Assembly (NCBI RefSeq): GCF_016918935.1
Contig: NZ_JAFFOB010000014.1
Span: 124,001 to 188,000, forward strand
Direction: 5' to 3'
Length of the DNA stretch: 64,000 bases
Origin: Roseitranquillus sediminis
GTDB taxonomy: Bacteria > Pseudomonadota > Alphaproteobacteria > Rhodobacterales > Rhodobacteraceae
Below are positions 17,343 through 26,721 of this stretch, piece after piece (the stretch's first letter is position 1; each line of letters opens with the position of its first letter). Under the pieces are notes generated by a model. The model ran no database searches and was not told where the DNA came from. It saw only the letters and a list, made by a program, of their open reading frames with translations. The translations under genes and the position numbers were made by a program.

Positions 17343-20300
17343 CTACTCGGCGGCCCTCAGCGACGTCTGGGCTCCCGCCAGATGATCGCGCGGGACCTCC
17401 ACGTCCCAGATGATCTCCGGCAGCGACAACTTTCCAACCGCCCGCGCGAGGGCGCGGTCGCGCGCCGCCCGGCTGCCGCGGCCGAAGGACCGCGCGGCAA
17501 CGACCGAGCCGATCCAGTTGGCGATGGTGCGCGACCAGATCCGGAGCGCCAGCATCGACGGCGTGAAGATCAGCGTGAGCACCGTCGCGATGCCGAGGCC
17601 GAAGACCACCGCCGTCGCCAGCTGCTTCCACCAGAGCGCGGTCGGGCTGTCGATCGAATAGCCGCCGCCGAAGAAGTCGAGGCTGATGCCCAGCATCATC
17701 GGCGTCAGGCCGGCCATGGTCGTGATGGTGGTCAGCAGGACCGGCCTCAGCCGCGACTCCGCAGTTCGCACGATCGCCTCGATCCGCGGCATGTACTGGC
17801 TGTACTCCTGGTACGTGTCGATCAGCACGATGTTGTTGTTCACGACGATGCCCGCCAGCGCCACGATGCCCGTCCCGGTCATGATGATCGAAAACGGCTG
17901 GTTCATCACCAGCATCCCCACCAGCACGCCGGCGGTCGACAGCACCACCGCCAACAGCACGAGGACAGCGTTGTAGAACGAGTTGAACTGCGCGAGCAGG
18001 ATCACGAACATCAGGCCCAGCGCGCCGGCGAAGGCGGTCATCAGGAACTGGCCCGACTCCTCCTGCTCCTCCTGGTCCCCGGTCCACGCCCAGTCGATGC
18101 TCGCCGGGAGCGGATCGGTCTCGAGCCACTCGGTCAGGACGGCGATCCGTTCGTTGGGATTGATGGCCACACCCTCGGCGTTGGTCAGGCCCGGCCGCAC
18201 GTCGGCCTTCACGTCGAAGAACCGCATCTGGTCGATGCGGTCGATCTGGCCCAGCTTCTCGACCGGCTGGCGGGTGATGAAGTTCGAGAGCGGGATCAGG
18301 CCGTCCGCCGTCCGCACCTTGAGCGAGTCGAGCGTCGACAGCACCCGGTCCTCCTCCGGCAGGCGCACGCGGATCTCGATCTCCTCGTCCGAGCTCTCGA
18401 CGCGCATCGTGTCGAGCAGGATGCCACGGGTCACCAGTTGCACCATCGCACCCACGGTCGCCACGTCGGCGCCGTAGCGGCCGGCCTTCTCGACGTCGAC
18501 GTCGATCTGCCAGTCGATGCCGGGCAGGGGGCGCGTATCCTCGACCTCGATCAGCGCCTCGGTGCTCTCGAACTTCTGCCGGGCGACGGCGGTGGCGGCC
18601 AGAAGTTCATTCCAGTTCTCGCCCTTCAACCGCAGATGGACCGGCTTGCCAGAGCCGGGGCCCATGGCGAGGTCGCGGATTTCGGTTGCGATACCGGGGA
18701 TCATGTCGAGTTCGGCCTGCAGCCGGTCGAGGATCAGGTCCCCGTCAAGCTCTTCGGCGTTCAGTCCGTTACGGGCGGCGTAGGCGGGCCGATCCTCCCA
18801 CGGGATCAGCTCGATCTGGACCTGACCGACGGCGTCGAGCGGCGCCTCGGACCCGGCCATGGAGTTGAGCCCGCCCTCGCCGGCGAAGGCAAACGCGCTC
18901 TCGATGCCTTCGGTATCGAGCACGACCCGCTCAACCTCGTCGACCAGCGCATCCTTCTCGACCAGGCTGAGGTTGCCGCGTGCGCGGACGTAGACGATCG
19001 CCTGCTCCGGCTCGGAGTCGACGAAGAACTCCACGCCGCTGTTGTTCTGCCCGTAGACGGTGAAGGTCCCGAGGACGAAGGCGATCACCCCGGCAATGGC
19101 GACGAGCGGCATCACCGGGTTGCCGGCGATGAAGGCGATGAAGTGTCCGAAGACCGTGCGCCGCTTGCCCGCGCGGATGCGCCGCGGCCGCCGTTCCCAC
19201 CGCGCGGCGCCGAGCGCGATCGAGCTCGATACCAAACCGGCGAAGAACATCAGTGGCCCCGGCAAGATCGCCAGCGCCCCCGGTAGCGGCGAAATGGTCC
19301 CGCCGAAGATGTAGCCGGGGTTGAGCCACTGCATCGCGCCCACGAAAGTCAGCATCCAGGCAAGCGGCACCAGCGCCGCGCGCGCCACCCACGGCAGCGA
19401 GCGCCGCAGCGCCGCCGACGCGCGACCGAAGATGCGCGAGGTGCGGCCAGCCACGCCGCCCAGGACCGGCAGGAACACGATCGCTACGATGAAGGACGCG
19501 GTCAGCACGAAGATCATCGTAACCGGCAGCATCCCCATGAACTCGCCCGGAACGCCCGGCCAGAGCAGCATGGGCAGGAAGGCGCAGAGGGTCGTCGCCG
19601 TCGAGGCGGCAATGGGCCAGAACATCCGCTTGGCTGCCTCGGTATAGGCGTGCATCGGGCCGGACCCTTCGGAGATGCGCTTGTCGGCGTACTCCACCAC
19701 CACCACGGCGCCGTCGACCAGCATCCCCACGGCGAGGATCAGGCCGAACATGACGATGTTGGAGATCGTCACGCCCATCACTGCGAAGAGGGCGAACGTC
19801 ATCAGGAAGGACGTCGGGATAGCGATGCCGACGAGCAGCGCCGAGCGCGTGCCGAGCGCAGCCAGCACGACGATCATCACGAGCGCAATGGCGGTGAGGA
19901 CTGAGCCCTCGAGCTGGCTCACCATCGAGGCGACGGTGCGGGACTGGTCGTTCGAGGTACCGACGCTGATCGCGTCGCGCAGCTCCTGCGGCCAGCTCGC
20001 CCGCTCGGCCTCCACCGTCTCGCGCACGAGGGCGGCGGTGTCGATGATGTTGAAGCCCTTACGCTTGACGACCTGGATCGCGACCGTCGCCTCGCCATTG
20101 AAGCGGGCGGTGCCGTCGCGGTCCTCGAAGGTCAGGCGGATGTCGGCGAGGTCGCCCAGGGTGACGACGCGGTCGCCGTTCACCTTGACCGGCAGGTTGT
20201 AGACGTCGGTGCGGTCGTCGAAGGACGAGGGGATCTTGACGCTGAACGCGCCGGTCTCGGTCTCGACCTCGCCCGCGGCGATCAGCTGGTTGTTGTTGAC

Positions 20301-20918
20301 CACGGTCGAGATCAGCTCGCCCGCCGTGACGTTATAAGCCTCGAGCCTGAGCGGGTCGATCACCACCTCGAGCATCTCGTCGCGGTGCCCCGCCAGCGGC
20401 GCCTCCAGCACCGGCTCCAGCCCCTCCAGCCGGTCCTGCAGGTCGGAGGCCACGCGCAGCAGCGTCCGCTCCGGCACCGCGCCAGACAGGTTCACGATGA
20501 TGATCGGAAACTCGGAGAAGTTGATCTCGTTGATGGAGTACTGGTCGGCGCCCTCGGGGAAACTCGCCTCGGCATTGTTCATCCGGTCGCGCACGTCGGC
20601 GATGGTCTTGGTCTTGTCCCAGCCGAACTCGAACTCCAGCGCCACGCCGGCATATCCCTCGGCCGCGGTGCCCTGCATGGACTTCAGGCCGTCGAGGTCG
20701 GAGAGCTCCGTCTCCATCGGCTTGACGAGCAGCTTCTCGGCGTCCTCAGCCGAGATGCCGGGAAAGGGGACGGACACGAAGAGCGCCGGGATCTCGATGT
20801 CGGGTTCGCCCTCCTTCGGGAGGTTCGCGTAGGCGAAGCCGCCCGCGACCAGCGACAGCGCGACGAAGGCCAGGATCATCCTGGCGCGCGATGCCGCCCA
20901 GTCGACGACGCGGGTCAT
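17343..20918 (-). CDS. RND efflux transporter permease subunit (unusually long)
   Basis: The 1191-residue inner-membrane pump has the RND fold: TM1 at residues 13-30, a porter domain with PFPGISAEDAEKLLVKPMET and NNAEASFPEGADQY, TM2-6 at 339-485, a second porter domain, and TM8-12 at the end. The TM4 motif reads GLILAVGMLVDGAVVVVEYA. Drug-type RND pumps have two adjacent Asp here (VDD); this protein has D402 followed by Gly403. It is about 150 residues longer than AcrB-type pumps, and extra hydrophobic segments (about 512-570) lie between TM6 and TM7. Its start overlaps the adaptor gene's stop by 4 nt, so both are translated together. Substrate unknown. Confidence 0.9.
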   Translation of the reverse strand: MTRVVDWAASRARMILAFVALSLVAGGFAYANLPKEGEPDIEIPALFVSVPFPGISAEDAEKLLVKPMETELSDLDGLKSMQGTAAEGYAGVALEFEFGWDKTKTIADVRDRMNNAEASFPEGADQYSINEINFSEFPIIIVNLSGAVPERTLLRVASDLQDRLEGLEPVLEAPLAGHRDEMLEVVIDPLRLEAYNVTAGELISTVVNNNQLIAAGEVETETGAFSVKIPSSFDDRTDVYNLPVKVNGDRVVTLGDLADIRLTFEDRDGTARFNGEATVAIQVVKRKGFNIIDTAALVRETVEAERASWPQELRDAISVGTSNDQSRTVASMVSQLEGSVLTAIALVMIVVLAALGTRSALLVGIAIPTSFLMTFALFAVMGVTISNIVMFGLILAVGMLVDGAVVVVEYADKRISEGSGPMHAYTEAAKRMFWPIAASTATTLCAFLPMLLWPGVPGEFMGMLPVTMIFVLTASFIVAIVFLPVLGGVAGRTSRIFGRASAALRRSLPWVARAALVPLAWMLTFVGAMQWLNPGYIFGGTISPLPGALAILPGPLMFFAGLVSSSIALGAARWERRPRRIRAGKRRTVFGHFIAFIAGNPVMPLVAIAGVIAFVLGTFTVYGQNNSGVEFFVDSEPEQAIVYVRARGNLSLVEKDALVDEVERVVLDTEGIESAFAFAGEGGLNSMAGSEAPLDAVGQVQIELIPWEDRPAYAARNGLNAEELDGDLILDRLQAELDMIPGIATEIRDLAMGPGSGKPVHLRLKGENWNELLAATAVARQKFESTEALIEVEDTRPLPGIDWQIDVDVEKAGRYGADVATVGAMVQLVTRGILLDTMRVESSDEEIEIRVRLPEEDRVLSTLDSLKVRTADGLIPLSNFITRQPVEKLGQIDRIDQMRFFDVKADVRPGLTNAEGVAINPNERIAVLTEWLETDPLPASIDWAWTGDQEEQEESGQFLMTAFAGALGLMFVILLAQFNSFYNAVLVLLAVVLSTAGVLVGMLVMNQPFSIIMTGTGIVALAGIVVNNNIVLIDTYQEYSQYMPRIEAIVRTAESRLRPVLLTTITTMAGLTPMMLGISLDFFGGGYSIDSPTALWWKQLATAVVFGLGIATVLTLIFTPSMLALRIWSRTIANWIGSVVAARSFGRGSRAARDRALARAVGKLSLPEIIWDVEVPRDHLAGAQTSLRAAE

Positions 20919-22084
20919 CCCGCACTTTCCCGGTAGGTCGGTTCAACCGGGACTCCGTCGGTAACGAATTCCTGTCCCACCACGATGACGTCGACCTCAG
21001 GGCCGAGCCCGGTGACCCATATGCCCTCCATCGTGTCGCGCAGGACCGACACCGGCAGGAACTCCGCGCGGCCCGCGGCCACGGTCCGGATGCCCAGGCG
21101 GCCCTCGTCGTCAAGCGTCAGGGCCGACTGTGGCAGCAGGTGTGCGGTCTCGCCCTCGGCCTCTATCATCATCTCGGCAGTCTGGCCGTCGCGGATCGAG
21201 AGGTCGCCATTCTCGACCTGGACATCAACGCGGAAGGTGCGGGTCGTCTCGTCGGCCGAACGGCTGACGAAGACGACTTCGCCCACCACCTGCCGGCCCG
21301 AGGCGAGACGTGCCGCGGCCGGCGCGCCGGGCTCCACCCGGTCGATGTCGGTCTCGGGGACGAACCCGACGAGCGTGATCGGATCGAGCTGCACGATGGT
21401 GGCGCAGAGCGCGCCCGGCTGCAGGAGCGACCCCTGTTCCGCCGCGTCGGTCTCGAGCAGGCCGGGGAAGGGCGCACGGATCTCCAGCCGCTCGATCTCC
21501 TTCTGCGCGGCCGCCACCGCCGCCTGCGCCGACTGCACGCCCGCACGCGCCGCCTCGACACCGGCGCGCGCCGACTGCACCGCGGCCTGCGCCGACGCCA
21601 CCCGCGTCTCAGATGCAAAGCCGCCCTCGCTCAGCTGCGCGGCTGCACGGTTGTTGATCTCGGCCTCCACGAGCCTCGCCTCGGCCTCCGACAGGCGCGC
21701 CTCCGCCTCGGGCGCGCGCGCCTCGGCCTCTGCCAGGGCGGTGTCGCGGGTGCCGGGGTCAAGCATGCAGAGCAGGTCGCCCGCCTCTACCGACGCACCC
21801 TTGGAAAGCGGGGAGGAGATCACGCTGCCGCTGGTTTCGGCCCGCACGTCGACCTGTCTCGCGGCCTCGGTCCGGCCGCGAATGAGGACGCTGCTGTCCA
21901 CGTCCCGGGCGCGCGACGCGATCGCCACGACGCGGACAGCGTGCGGCTCCTCTTCCACCGGAGCGTCGACGGTAGCCTCGGCCGTCTCACGTTGTGCGAC
22001 GGCCATGACGCCGTTGCGCTCGAACACCAGCAGATAGAGCGACAGCATGACCACGATTGCGGTCAGGATCGGGATCGGTCGCAT
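20915..22084 (-). CDS. RND efflux periplasmic adaptor (membrane fusion protein)
   Basis: The 389-residue adaptor has one N-terminal membrane anchor (residues 3-20), a split lipoyl domain (DVRAETSGSVISSPLSKGAS and RLEIRAPFPGLLETDAAEQG) and an Ala/Glu-rich coiled-coil hairpin of about 95 residues between its halves. Beta-barrel and membrane-proximal domains follow (LVGFVPETDIDRVEPG, RTFRVDVQVENGDLSIRDGQ). It links the RND pump to an outer-membrane channel. It is the first gene of a two-gene operon whose pump gene starts 4 nt before its stop. No TolC-like outer-membrane gene is in the window. Confidence 0.9.
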   Translation of the reverse strand: MRPIPILTAIVVMLSLYLLVFERNGVMAVAQRETAEATVDAPVEEEPHAVRVVAIASRARDVDSSVLIRGRTEAARQVDVRAETSGSVISSPLSKGASVEAGDLLCMLDPGTRDTALAEAEARAPEAEARLSEAEARLVEAEINNRAAAQLSEGGFASETRVASAQAAVQSARAGVEAARAGVQSAQAAVAAAQKEIERLEIRAPFPGLLETDAAEQGSLLQPGALCATIVQLDPITLVGFVPETDIDRVEPGAPAAARLASGRQVVGEVVFVSRSADETTRTFRVDVQVENGDLSIRDGQTAEMMIEAEGETAHLLPQSALTLDDEGRLGIRTVAAGRAEFLPVSVLRDTMEGIWVTGLGPEVDVIVVGQEFVTDGVPVEPTYRESAG

Positions 22085-22287
22085 TTAGTTCGTTCTCTCG
22101 GCCAATGTGGCTGCGGCGACCATGCCGGCAGCCTGTCAATTAGAGATGGTCCGTAAACTTGGAACCCTAATGCTAAACTAAATCGTTCACATCAGCGATG
22201 GCGAGGTGACGTTTCCCGCACCTTGCAGGACCTTGGCATGCCAGAAGCACGCCTGTATGTCACGCCCGAGCAGAATGGGAATATCGG
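22085..22287. promoter_or_regulatory. Divergent promoter region with AT-rich patch
   Basis: The 203-bp space between the RND adaptor and the yfgM-like gene contains an AT-rich stretch (about 22137-22195; for example GTCAATTAGAGATGG and CTAATGCTAAACTAAATCG) in an otherwise very GC-rich window. It probably holds promoters in both directions and possibly a regulator site for the efflux operon. I see no clear palindrome in it. Confidence 0.4.
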
Positions 22288-22926
22288 GTGAGCCAGAGCG
22301 ACAGTTTCATCGAAGAGGTGACCGAGGAGGTCCGGCGCGACCGTTTCTTCCGGTTCATCCGGCGATGGTGGTGGGTGGCATTGGCCGTCGTGCTGATCGT
22401 CGTCGGCGGCGCCGCCTGGAACGAATGGCGCAAGGCACGTGATGCGGCGGAGGCGCAGGCCTTCGGGGACGCGATCGTGACCGCGCTTGATGCCGATACG
22501 GCCGAGGCTCGCGCCGCAGCGCTGGCCGAGATCGAGGCCGAGGGAGGGCGCGCCGCGCTCGTCGATCTTCTGCGGGCGGCCGAGGCGCCGGGCGACGCCG
22601 CTACTGCGCCACTGGCCGCCGTGGCCGGAGCGGAGTCGCTTGAGCCGCGATGGCAGGAACTTGCACGGCTGAAGCTGGTGCTTGCCGAAGACGCGATGTC
22701 GCCGGAGGAGCGGATAGCGGCGCTTGAGCCGATGACCGCGGCCGGTGCGCCCTACCGTCTGCTCGCGTTCGAGGCTATCGCGCTCGCCCACGCCCAGGCC
22801 GGCGAGACCGAGCAGGCTGTGGCGGTGCTGCGGGACGCGCTGGCGGACCAGCAGGTGAGCGAGGGCTTGCGTGCAAGGGTTTCGCAGTTGATGGTCGCGC
22901 TGCAGGGCGCGCCGGAGCCGGAATGA
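22288..22926 (+). CDS. YfgM-like TPR protein, SecYEG-ancillary (TPR_21)
   Basis: The 212-residue protein has a cytoplasmic N-terminus (SDSFIEEVTEEVRRDRFFRF), one membrane helix (WWWVALAVVLIVVGGAAW, about residues 28-45) and a helical, Ala-rich periplasmic domain with TPR-like repeats (EPRWQELARLKLVLAEDAMS, LAFEAIALAHAQAGETEQAV). This is the layout of YfgM, which contacts the Sec translocon and periplasmic chaperones. The gene order with a BamB-like lipoprotein and der matches yfgM-bamB-der in many proteobacteria. The start is GTG 22288 preceded by GAATGGGA. Confidence 0.82.
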   Translation: MSQSDSFIEEVTEEVRRDRFFRFIRRWWWVALAVVLIVVGGAAWNEWRKARDAAEAQAFGDAIVTALDADTAEARAAALAEIEAEGGRAALVDLLRAAEAPGDAATAPLAAVAGAESLEPRWQELARLKLVLAEDAMSPEERIAALEPMTAAGAPYRLLAFEAIALAHAQAGETEQAVAVLRDALADQQVSEGLRARVSQLMVALQGAPEPE

Positions 22927-22984
22927 CGAGCGACGGGGCGGCTTGCGTGATGCCGGTGCGAAGGACGGAACGGGGACCAAGACC

Positions 22985-24277
22985 ATGAGACGCGCGGCCT
23001 GCCTCACCGTTCTGGCGCTGCTGGCGCTCGCCGGCTGCGGCGGCGACGAGATCCTGCCGGGTGAGCGGCTGGAACTGCGGCCCGAGCGCGAGGAGCCCGT
23101 CGCTAGTGCAGGTCCTCTGAGCTTGGCGCCCCCGCAGGCGCTCGCTTCCTGGACGCACAAGGCGGGCCAACCGGATCATGATCCGCCGCATGCAGCGCTG
23201 TCGGCGTCTCTCACCCGGGTCTGGAGCGTGGACATCGGCCAGGGTGCCGGGCGTCAACACCGGATCGGCGCCGATCCGGTGGTCGATGGTGGGCGAGTTT
23301 TCACGCTGGACAGCCGCGCACGTGTGGCGGCGCACTCGACCGGAGGCGCGCAACTCTGGGCGCGCGATCTGACCCCGCGGGCCGACCGCAGCGGCGACGC
23401 CTCGGGCGGCGGCCTGGCCGCCACCGGCGGACGTGTCTTCGTCACGACGGGTTTCGGAAAGCTCCTGGTTCTCGACGCATCGAACGGGCGGACGCTCTGG
23501 GAGCAGGACCTGGACGCCGTGGCGACCGGGGCGCCGACGGTGGTCGGTGACATCGTCTATGCGGTTTCGCGCGACAGTCGCGGCTGGGCGCTCGACGTCG
23601 AAACGGGCCGCGTCCTGTGGCAGCTTTCGGGCGTACCAAGCGCAATCGGCGTCGATGGTGGTGCATCGCCGGCGGTGGACGAGCGCCTCGCCCTCTTCCC
23701 GATGGCATCGGGCGAGCTGGTGGCGGCCCTTCGGCAGGGCGGCACGCGGGTCTGGACCGCGCCGATCACCGGCCGCCGCGCCGGCCGCGCCTATGCCGTG
23801 ATCGACGACATCACCGGCGACCCTGTGATCGCCGGCGATCGCGTCGTGGTCGGCAATCCATCGGGGCGCACGGTGACGCTCGACGCGACGAGTGGCGAGC
23901 GGCTCTGGACGGCGCGCGAGGGCGCGATGAGCCCGCCGGTGGTGACGCAGAACGCGGTCTTCGTCGTCTCCGATACCAACGAGCTCGTCCGTCTGGACGC
24001 AGTCACCGGCGCCCGCGTCTGGGCGGCCGAACTGCCGGGCTTCGTCAACCAGCGTCTTCGCCGTCGCAAGGCGGTGCACGCCCACTATGGTCCGGTGCTG
24101 GCCGGCGGCCGGCTGATCGTGGCGAGCGACGACCGCGTGATCCGCAGCTTCGACCCAGCCACGGGCGCCCTCGTCGCCACGGCCGAGCTTCCGGGCGGCG
24201 CGGCCAGCAATCCGGCCATCGCGGGCGGAACGCTTTACGTCGTCACGAGGGACGGACGGCTCCACGCCTATCGCTAG
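22985..24277 (+). CDS. bamB: BamB-like outer-membrane assembly lipoprotein (PQQ/WD-like propeller)
   Basis: The 430-residue protein has a lipoprotein signal (MRRAACLTVLALLALAGCGG, lipidation Cys at residue 18). Repeated propeller blades follow, each with a G-x-L-x-ALD.xTG..LW type signature (LLVLDASNGRTLWEQDL, GWALDVETGRVLWQLSG, VTLDATSGERLWTA, LVRLDAVTGARVWAAELPG, IRSFDPATGALVATAEL). BamB is a subunit of the BAM complex that inserts beta-barrel proteins into the outer membrane. ATG 22985 gives the correct lipobox spacing; an upstream in-frame ATG would bury it. It lies between the yfgM-like gene and der. Confidence 0.88.
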   Translation: MRRAACLTVLALLALAGCGGDEILPGERLELRPEREEPVASAGPLSLAPPQALASWTHKAGQPDHDPPHAALSASLTRVWSVDIGQGAGRQHRIGADPVVDGGRVFTLDSRARVAAHSTGGAQLWARDLTPRADRSGDASGGGLAATGGRVFVTTGFGKLLVLDASNGRTLWEQDLDAVATGAPTVVGDIVYAVSRDSRGWALDVETGRVLWQLSGVPSAIGVDGGASPAVDERLALFPMASGELVAALRQGGTRVWTAPITGRRAGRAYAVIDDITGDPVIAGDRVVVGNPSGRTVTLDATSGERLWTAREGAMSPPVVTQNAVFVVSDTNELVRLDAVTGARVWAAELPGFVNQRLRRRKAVHAHYGPVLAGGRLIVASDDRVIRSFDPATGALVATAELPGGAASNPAIAGGTLYVVTRDGRLHAYR

Positions 24278-24352
24278 GCGCGGCATCGTGCTTTCGGGGC
24301 GCCGCGGTTTGGTGTAGGCGGGGCGGTCTGAAGCCTTCGGGAGGTTCGCTCC

Positions 24353-25798
24353 GTGCCCTTCACCCTCGCCATCGTCGGCCGGCCCAACGTCGGCAAGTCG
24401 ACCCTTTTCAACCGGCTCGTTGGAAAGCGGCTGGCGTTGGTCGACGACCAGCCGGGCGTGACCCGCGACCTGCGTGAGGGACAGGCGCGGCTGGGCGATC
24501 TGCGCTTCACGGTCCTCGACACTGCCGGCCTCGAGGACGCGACGGACGACAGCCTGCAGGGGCGGATGCGCCGCCTGACCGAGCGCGCCGTGCAGATGGC
24601 CGACGCCTGCCTCTTCCTGATCGACGCCCGCGCCGGCGTCACGCCGGTGGACGAGACCGTGGCCGACATCCTGCGCCGGGCGTCGAAGCACGTGATCCTG
24701 GCCGCCAACAAGGGCGAGGGCCGCGCGGCGGACAGTGGCGTAATCGAGGCCTGGACGCTGGGTCTCGGCGAGCCGCTGCGGCTCTCGGCCGAGCACGGCG
24801 AGGGCTTCGGTGAGTTGGCCGCTATGCTCGCCGATCTGATCGACGCGCACGAGGAGGCGTCACCGGAAGAGGAACCCGTCACTGACGTGGACGTCGACGA
24901 GGCGGGCGAGGCGCCGGACCTACCGTCGCGCCCGATGCAGGTCGCCGTCGTCGGCCGGCCGAATGCCGGAAAGTCCACGCTGATCAACCGCCTGCTGGGC
25001 GAGGAGCGGCTGCTGACGGGGCCGGAGGCCGGCATCACCCGCGACGCGATCTCGGTTCTTCTGGATTGGGACGGCGTATCCGTGCGGATGTTCGACACCG
25101 CGGGAATGCGCAAGAAGGCGCGGGTGCAGGAGAAGCTCGAAAAGCTGTCGGTCGCCGACGCACTCAGGGCGGTGAAGTTCGCCGAGGTGGTGGTCGTTCT
25201 GCTCGACGCCGCCATCCCGTTCGAGCAGCAGGACCTGCGCATCGCCGACCTCGCCGAGCGCGAGGGCCGGGCGGTCGTGGTTGCGGTCAACAAGTGGGAC
25301 CTCGAGGACGACCGGCAAGCAAAGCTGCGTGAATTGAAGGAGGAGTTCGAACGGCTGCTGCCGCAGCTTCGAGGCGCGCCACTCGTCACCGTCTCGGCGC
25401 TGACCGGGCGGGGCATGGACCGGCTGCAGGCGGCGGTCATCCGCGCGCACGAGATCTGGAACCGCCGCGTCACCACGGCCCAGCTCAATCGCTGGCTGGC
25501 AGACATGGTGGCCGCGCATCCGCCGCCGGCGCCGGGCGGACGACGTATCAAGCTGCGCTACGCGACGCAGGTGAAGACACGGCCGCCGGGCTTCATTGTG
25601 ATGGCCTCGCACCCCGAGAAGCTGCCGGAGAGCTACGCGCGCTACCTGGTCAACGGTTTGCGCGACGACTTCGACATGCCCGGCACGCCGATCCGCCTGA
25701 CCTTCCGCAGTCAGGCGGACCGCAACCCCTACAAGAACCGCAGGAAGTCGACGCCGTCGCGCCTGCGCAAGCATCTCGGCAAGCCGCCGGCCGGTTGA
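24353..25798 (+). CDS. der: Ribosome biogenesis GTPase Der (EngA)
   Basis: The 481-residue protein has two tandem GTPase domains followed by a KH-like domain. G1 motifs are [12 protein letters not shown] (residues 9-20) and [12 protein letters not shown] (about 201-212); G3 motifs are DTAGLED and [11 protein letters not shown]; the second-domain G4 is VNKWDLED, while the first-domain G4 is AANKGEG (NKxE rather than NKxD, tolerated in this family). An acidic linker ([20 protein letters not shown]) joins the domains. The C-terminus ([16 protein letters not shown]) is typical. Der is required for 50S subunit maturation. The start codon is GTG at 24353. Confidence 0.96.
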   Translation: MPFTLAIVGRPNVGKSTLFNRLVGKRLALVDDQPGVTRDLREGQARLGDLRFTVLDTAGLEDATDDSLQGRMRRLTERAVQMADACLFLIDARAGVTPVDETVADILRRASKHVILAANKGEGRAADSGVIEAWTLGLGEPLRLSAEHGEGFGELAAMLADLIDAHEEASPEEEPVTDVDVDEAGEAPDLPSRPMQVAVVGRPNAGKSTLINRLLGEERLLTGPEAGITRDAISVLLDWDGVSVRMFDTAGMRKKARVQEKLEKLSVADALRAVKFAEVVVVLLDAAIPFEQQDLRIADLAEREGRAVVVAVNKWDLEDDRQAKLRELKEEFERLLPQLRGAPLVTVSALTGRGMDRLQAAVIRAHEIWNRRVTTAQLNRWLADMVAAHPPPAPGGRRIKLRYATQVKTRPPGFIVMASHPEKLPESYARYLVNGLRDDFDMPGTPIRLTFRSQADRNPYKNRRKSTPSRLRKHLGKPPAG

Positions 25799-25839
25799 GC
25801 GTGGTCGTCAGCGTCGGGGTCTCGCGTACCCGCCGCACA

Positions 25840-25854
25840 TTGACACCTTGTCAA
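25840..25854. repeat. Short perfect inverted repeat between der and mazG
   Basis: TTGACA-CCT-TGTCAA lies in the 59-bp gap between the convergent der and mazG genes, 3 nt from the mazG stop codon. The 6-bp stem with a 3-nt loop could mark a weak bidirectional terminator. Confidence 0.3.
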
Positions 25855-25857
25855 GGA

Positions 25858-26655
25858 CTACTCTTCCACCTTCGCAGCGTTCCAGAGCGCGTCCATCTCG
25901 GCGAGCGTCGCTTCCGCCGGCGTCCGTTCCTCGCGGTCCAGCGCCTGCTCGATCCGCTCGAACCGACGCTGGAACTTGGCATTCGCGCGGCGCAAGGCCG
26001 CCTCCGGATCGAGCTCAAGGCGTCTGCCGAGGTTGACGAGGGTGAAGAGCAGGTCGCCGAATTCGTCCTCGATGTCATCGACCTTGCCGCTGCCGCGCGC
26101 GCGGGCCAACTCGGCCGCCTCCTCGGCGACCTTGGCGGCGACGTCGGCGTCCTCGTCCCAGTCGAAGCCCACGCGCGCGGCGCGGTTCTGAAGCTTCAGC
26201 GCCCGCGTCAGCGCCGGCAGGCCCAAGGCGACGCCATCGAGCGTGCCCGACGCACCGGCCCGCCGCCGCTCGGCGGCCTTCTGCGCCTCCCAGTCGCGGG
26301 TCTGCTGCTCGGCGGACTTGCCGCGTCCCTCGTTCCCGAAGACGTGCGGGTGGCGCGCCACCATCTTGTCGCCGATACCGCGCGCCACCGCCTCGAAGTC
26401 GAAGTGCCCGTCCTCCTCGGCCATGCGCGCGAAGTAGACGACCTGCAGGAGAAGGTCGCCGAGCTCGCTCCGCAGATCGTCCCAGTCGCGGCGCTGCACG
26501 GCGTCGGCGACCTCGTAGGCCTCCTCGATCGTGTAGGGGGCTATCGTCTCATAGGTCTGCTCGAGGTCCCAGGGGCAGCCGCCGTCGGGATCGCGGAGCC
26601 GAGCCATGATCTCGATGAGACTTGCCATCGCGCTTGCGGCGGAACGATCGGTCAT
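25858..26655 (-). CDS. mazG: Nucleoside triphosphate pyrophosphohydrolase MazG
   Basis: The 265-residue enzyme hydrolyses (d)NTPs to NMP and pyrophosphate, a house-cleaning activity that also affects ppGpp. Two MazG domains are visible. The first has CPWDLEQTYETIAPYTIEEA and ELGDLLLQVVYFARMAEE; the second has KVAEEAAELARARGSGK and DDIEDEFGDLLFTLVNLGRR. Both contain the E-x2-E...E-x2-D metal-binding pattern. ATG 26655 opens MTDRSAASAMASLIEIMARL, typical for the family. The gene diverges from the M20 hydrolase gene. Confidence 0.94.
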   Translation of the reverse strand: MTDRSAASAMASLIEIMARLRDPDGGCPWDLEQTYETIAPYTIEEAYEVADAVQRRDWDDLRSELGDLLLQVVYFARMAEEDGHFDFEAVARGIGDKMVARHPHVFGNEGRGKSAEQQTRDWEAQKAAERRRAGASGTLDGVALGLPALTRALKLQNRAARVGFDWDEDADVAAKVAEEAAELARARGSGKVDDIEDEFGDLLFTLVNLGRRLELDPEAALRRANAKFQRRFERIEQALDREERTPAEATLAEMDALWNAAKVEE

Positions 26656-26721
26656 TGCAGCCCCTTTCCGGATCGGCAATTGCTGCGGACGGGCTAGCCG
26701 ATCGCGAGAGGGAACGTCCAT

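Noticed and set aside
16506-19286. A very long plus-strand open frame (over 900 codons) across the nucleoside hydrolase and RND pump genes
   Set aside because: It is antisense to two well-recognised genes, its translation is His/Arg/Asp-rich low-complexity sequence, and such frames are common in GC-rich DNA.
22775-24850. Long minus-strand open frame opposite bamB and der
   Set aside because: Antisense to clear genes, no recognisable motif and Arg/Ala/Gly-biased composition typical of a shadow frame.
26671-26703. Inverted repeat GATCGGC...GCCGATC and palindrome GGCTAGCC between mazG and the M20 gene
   Set aside because: Arms are short, widely spaced and of ordinary composition for this genome; no stronger than chance.
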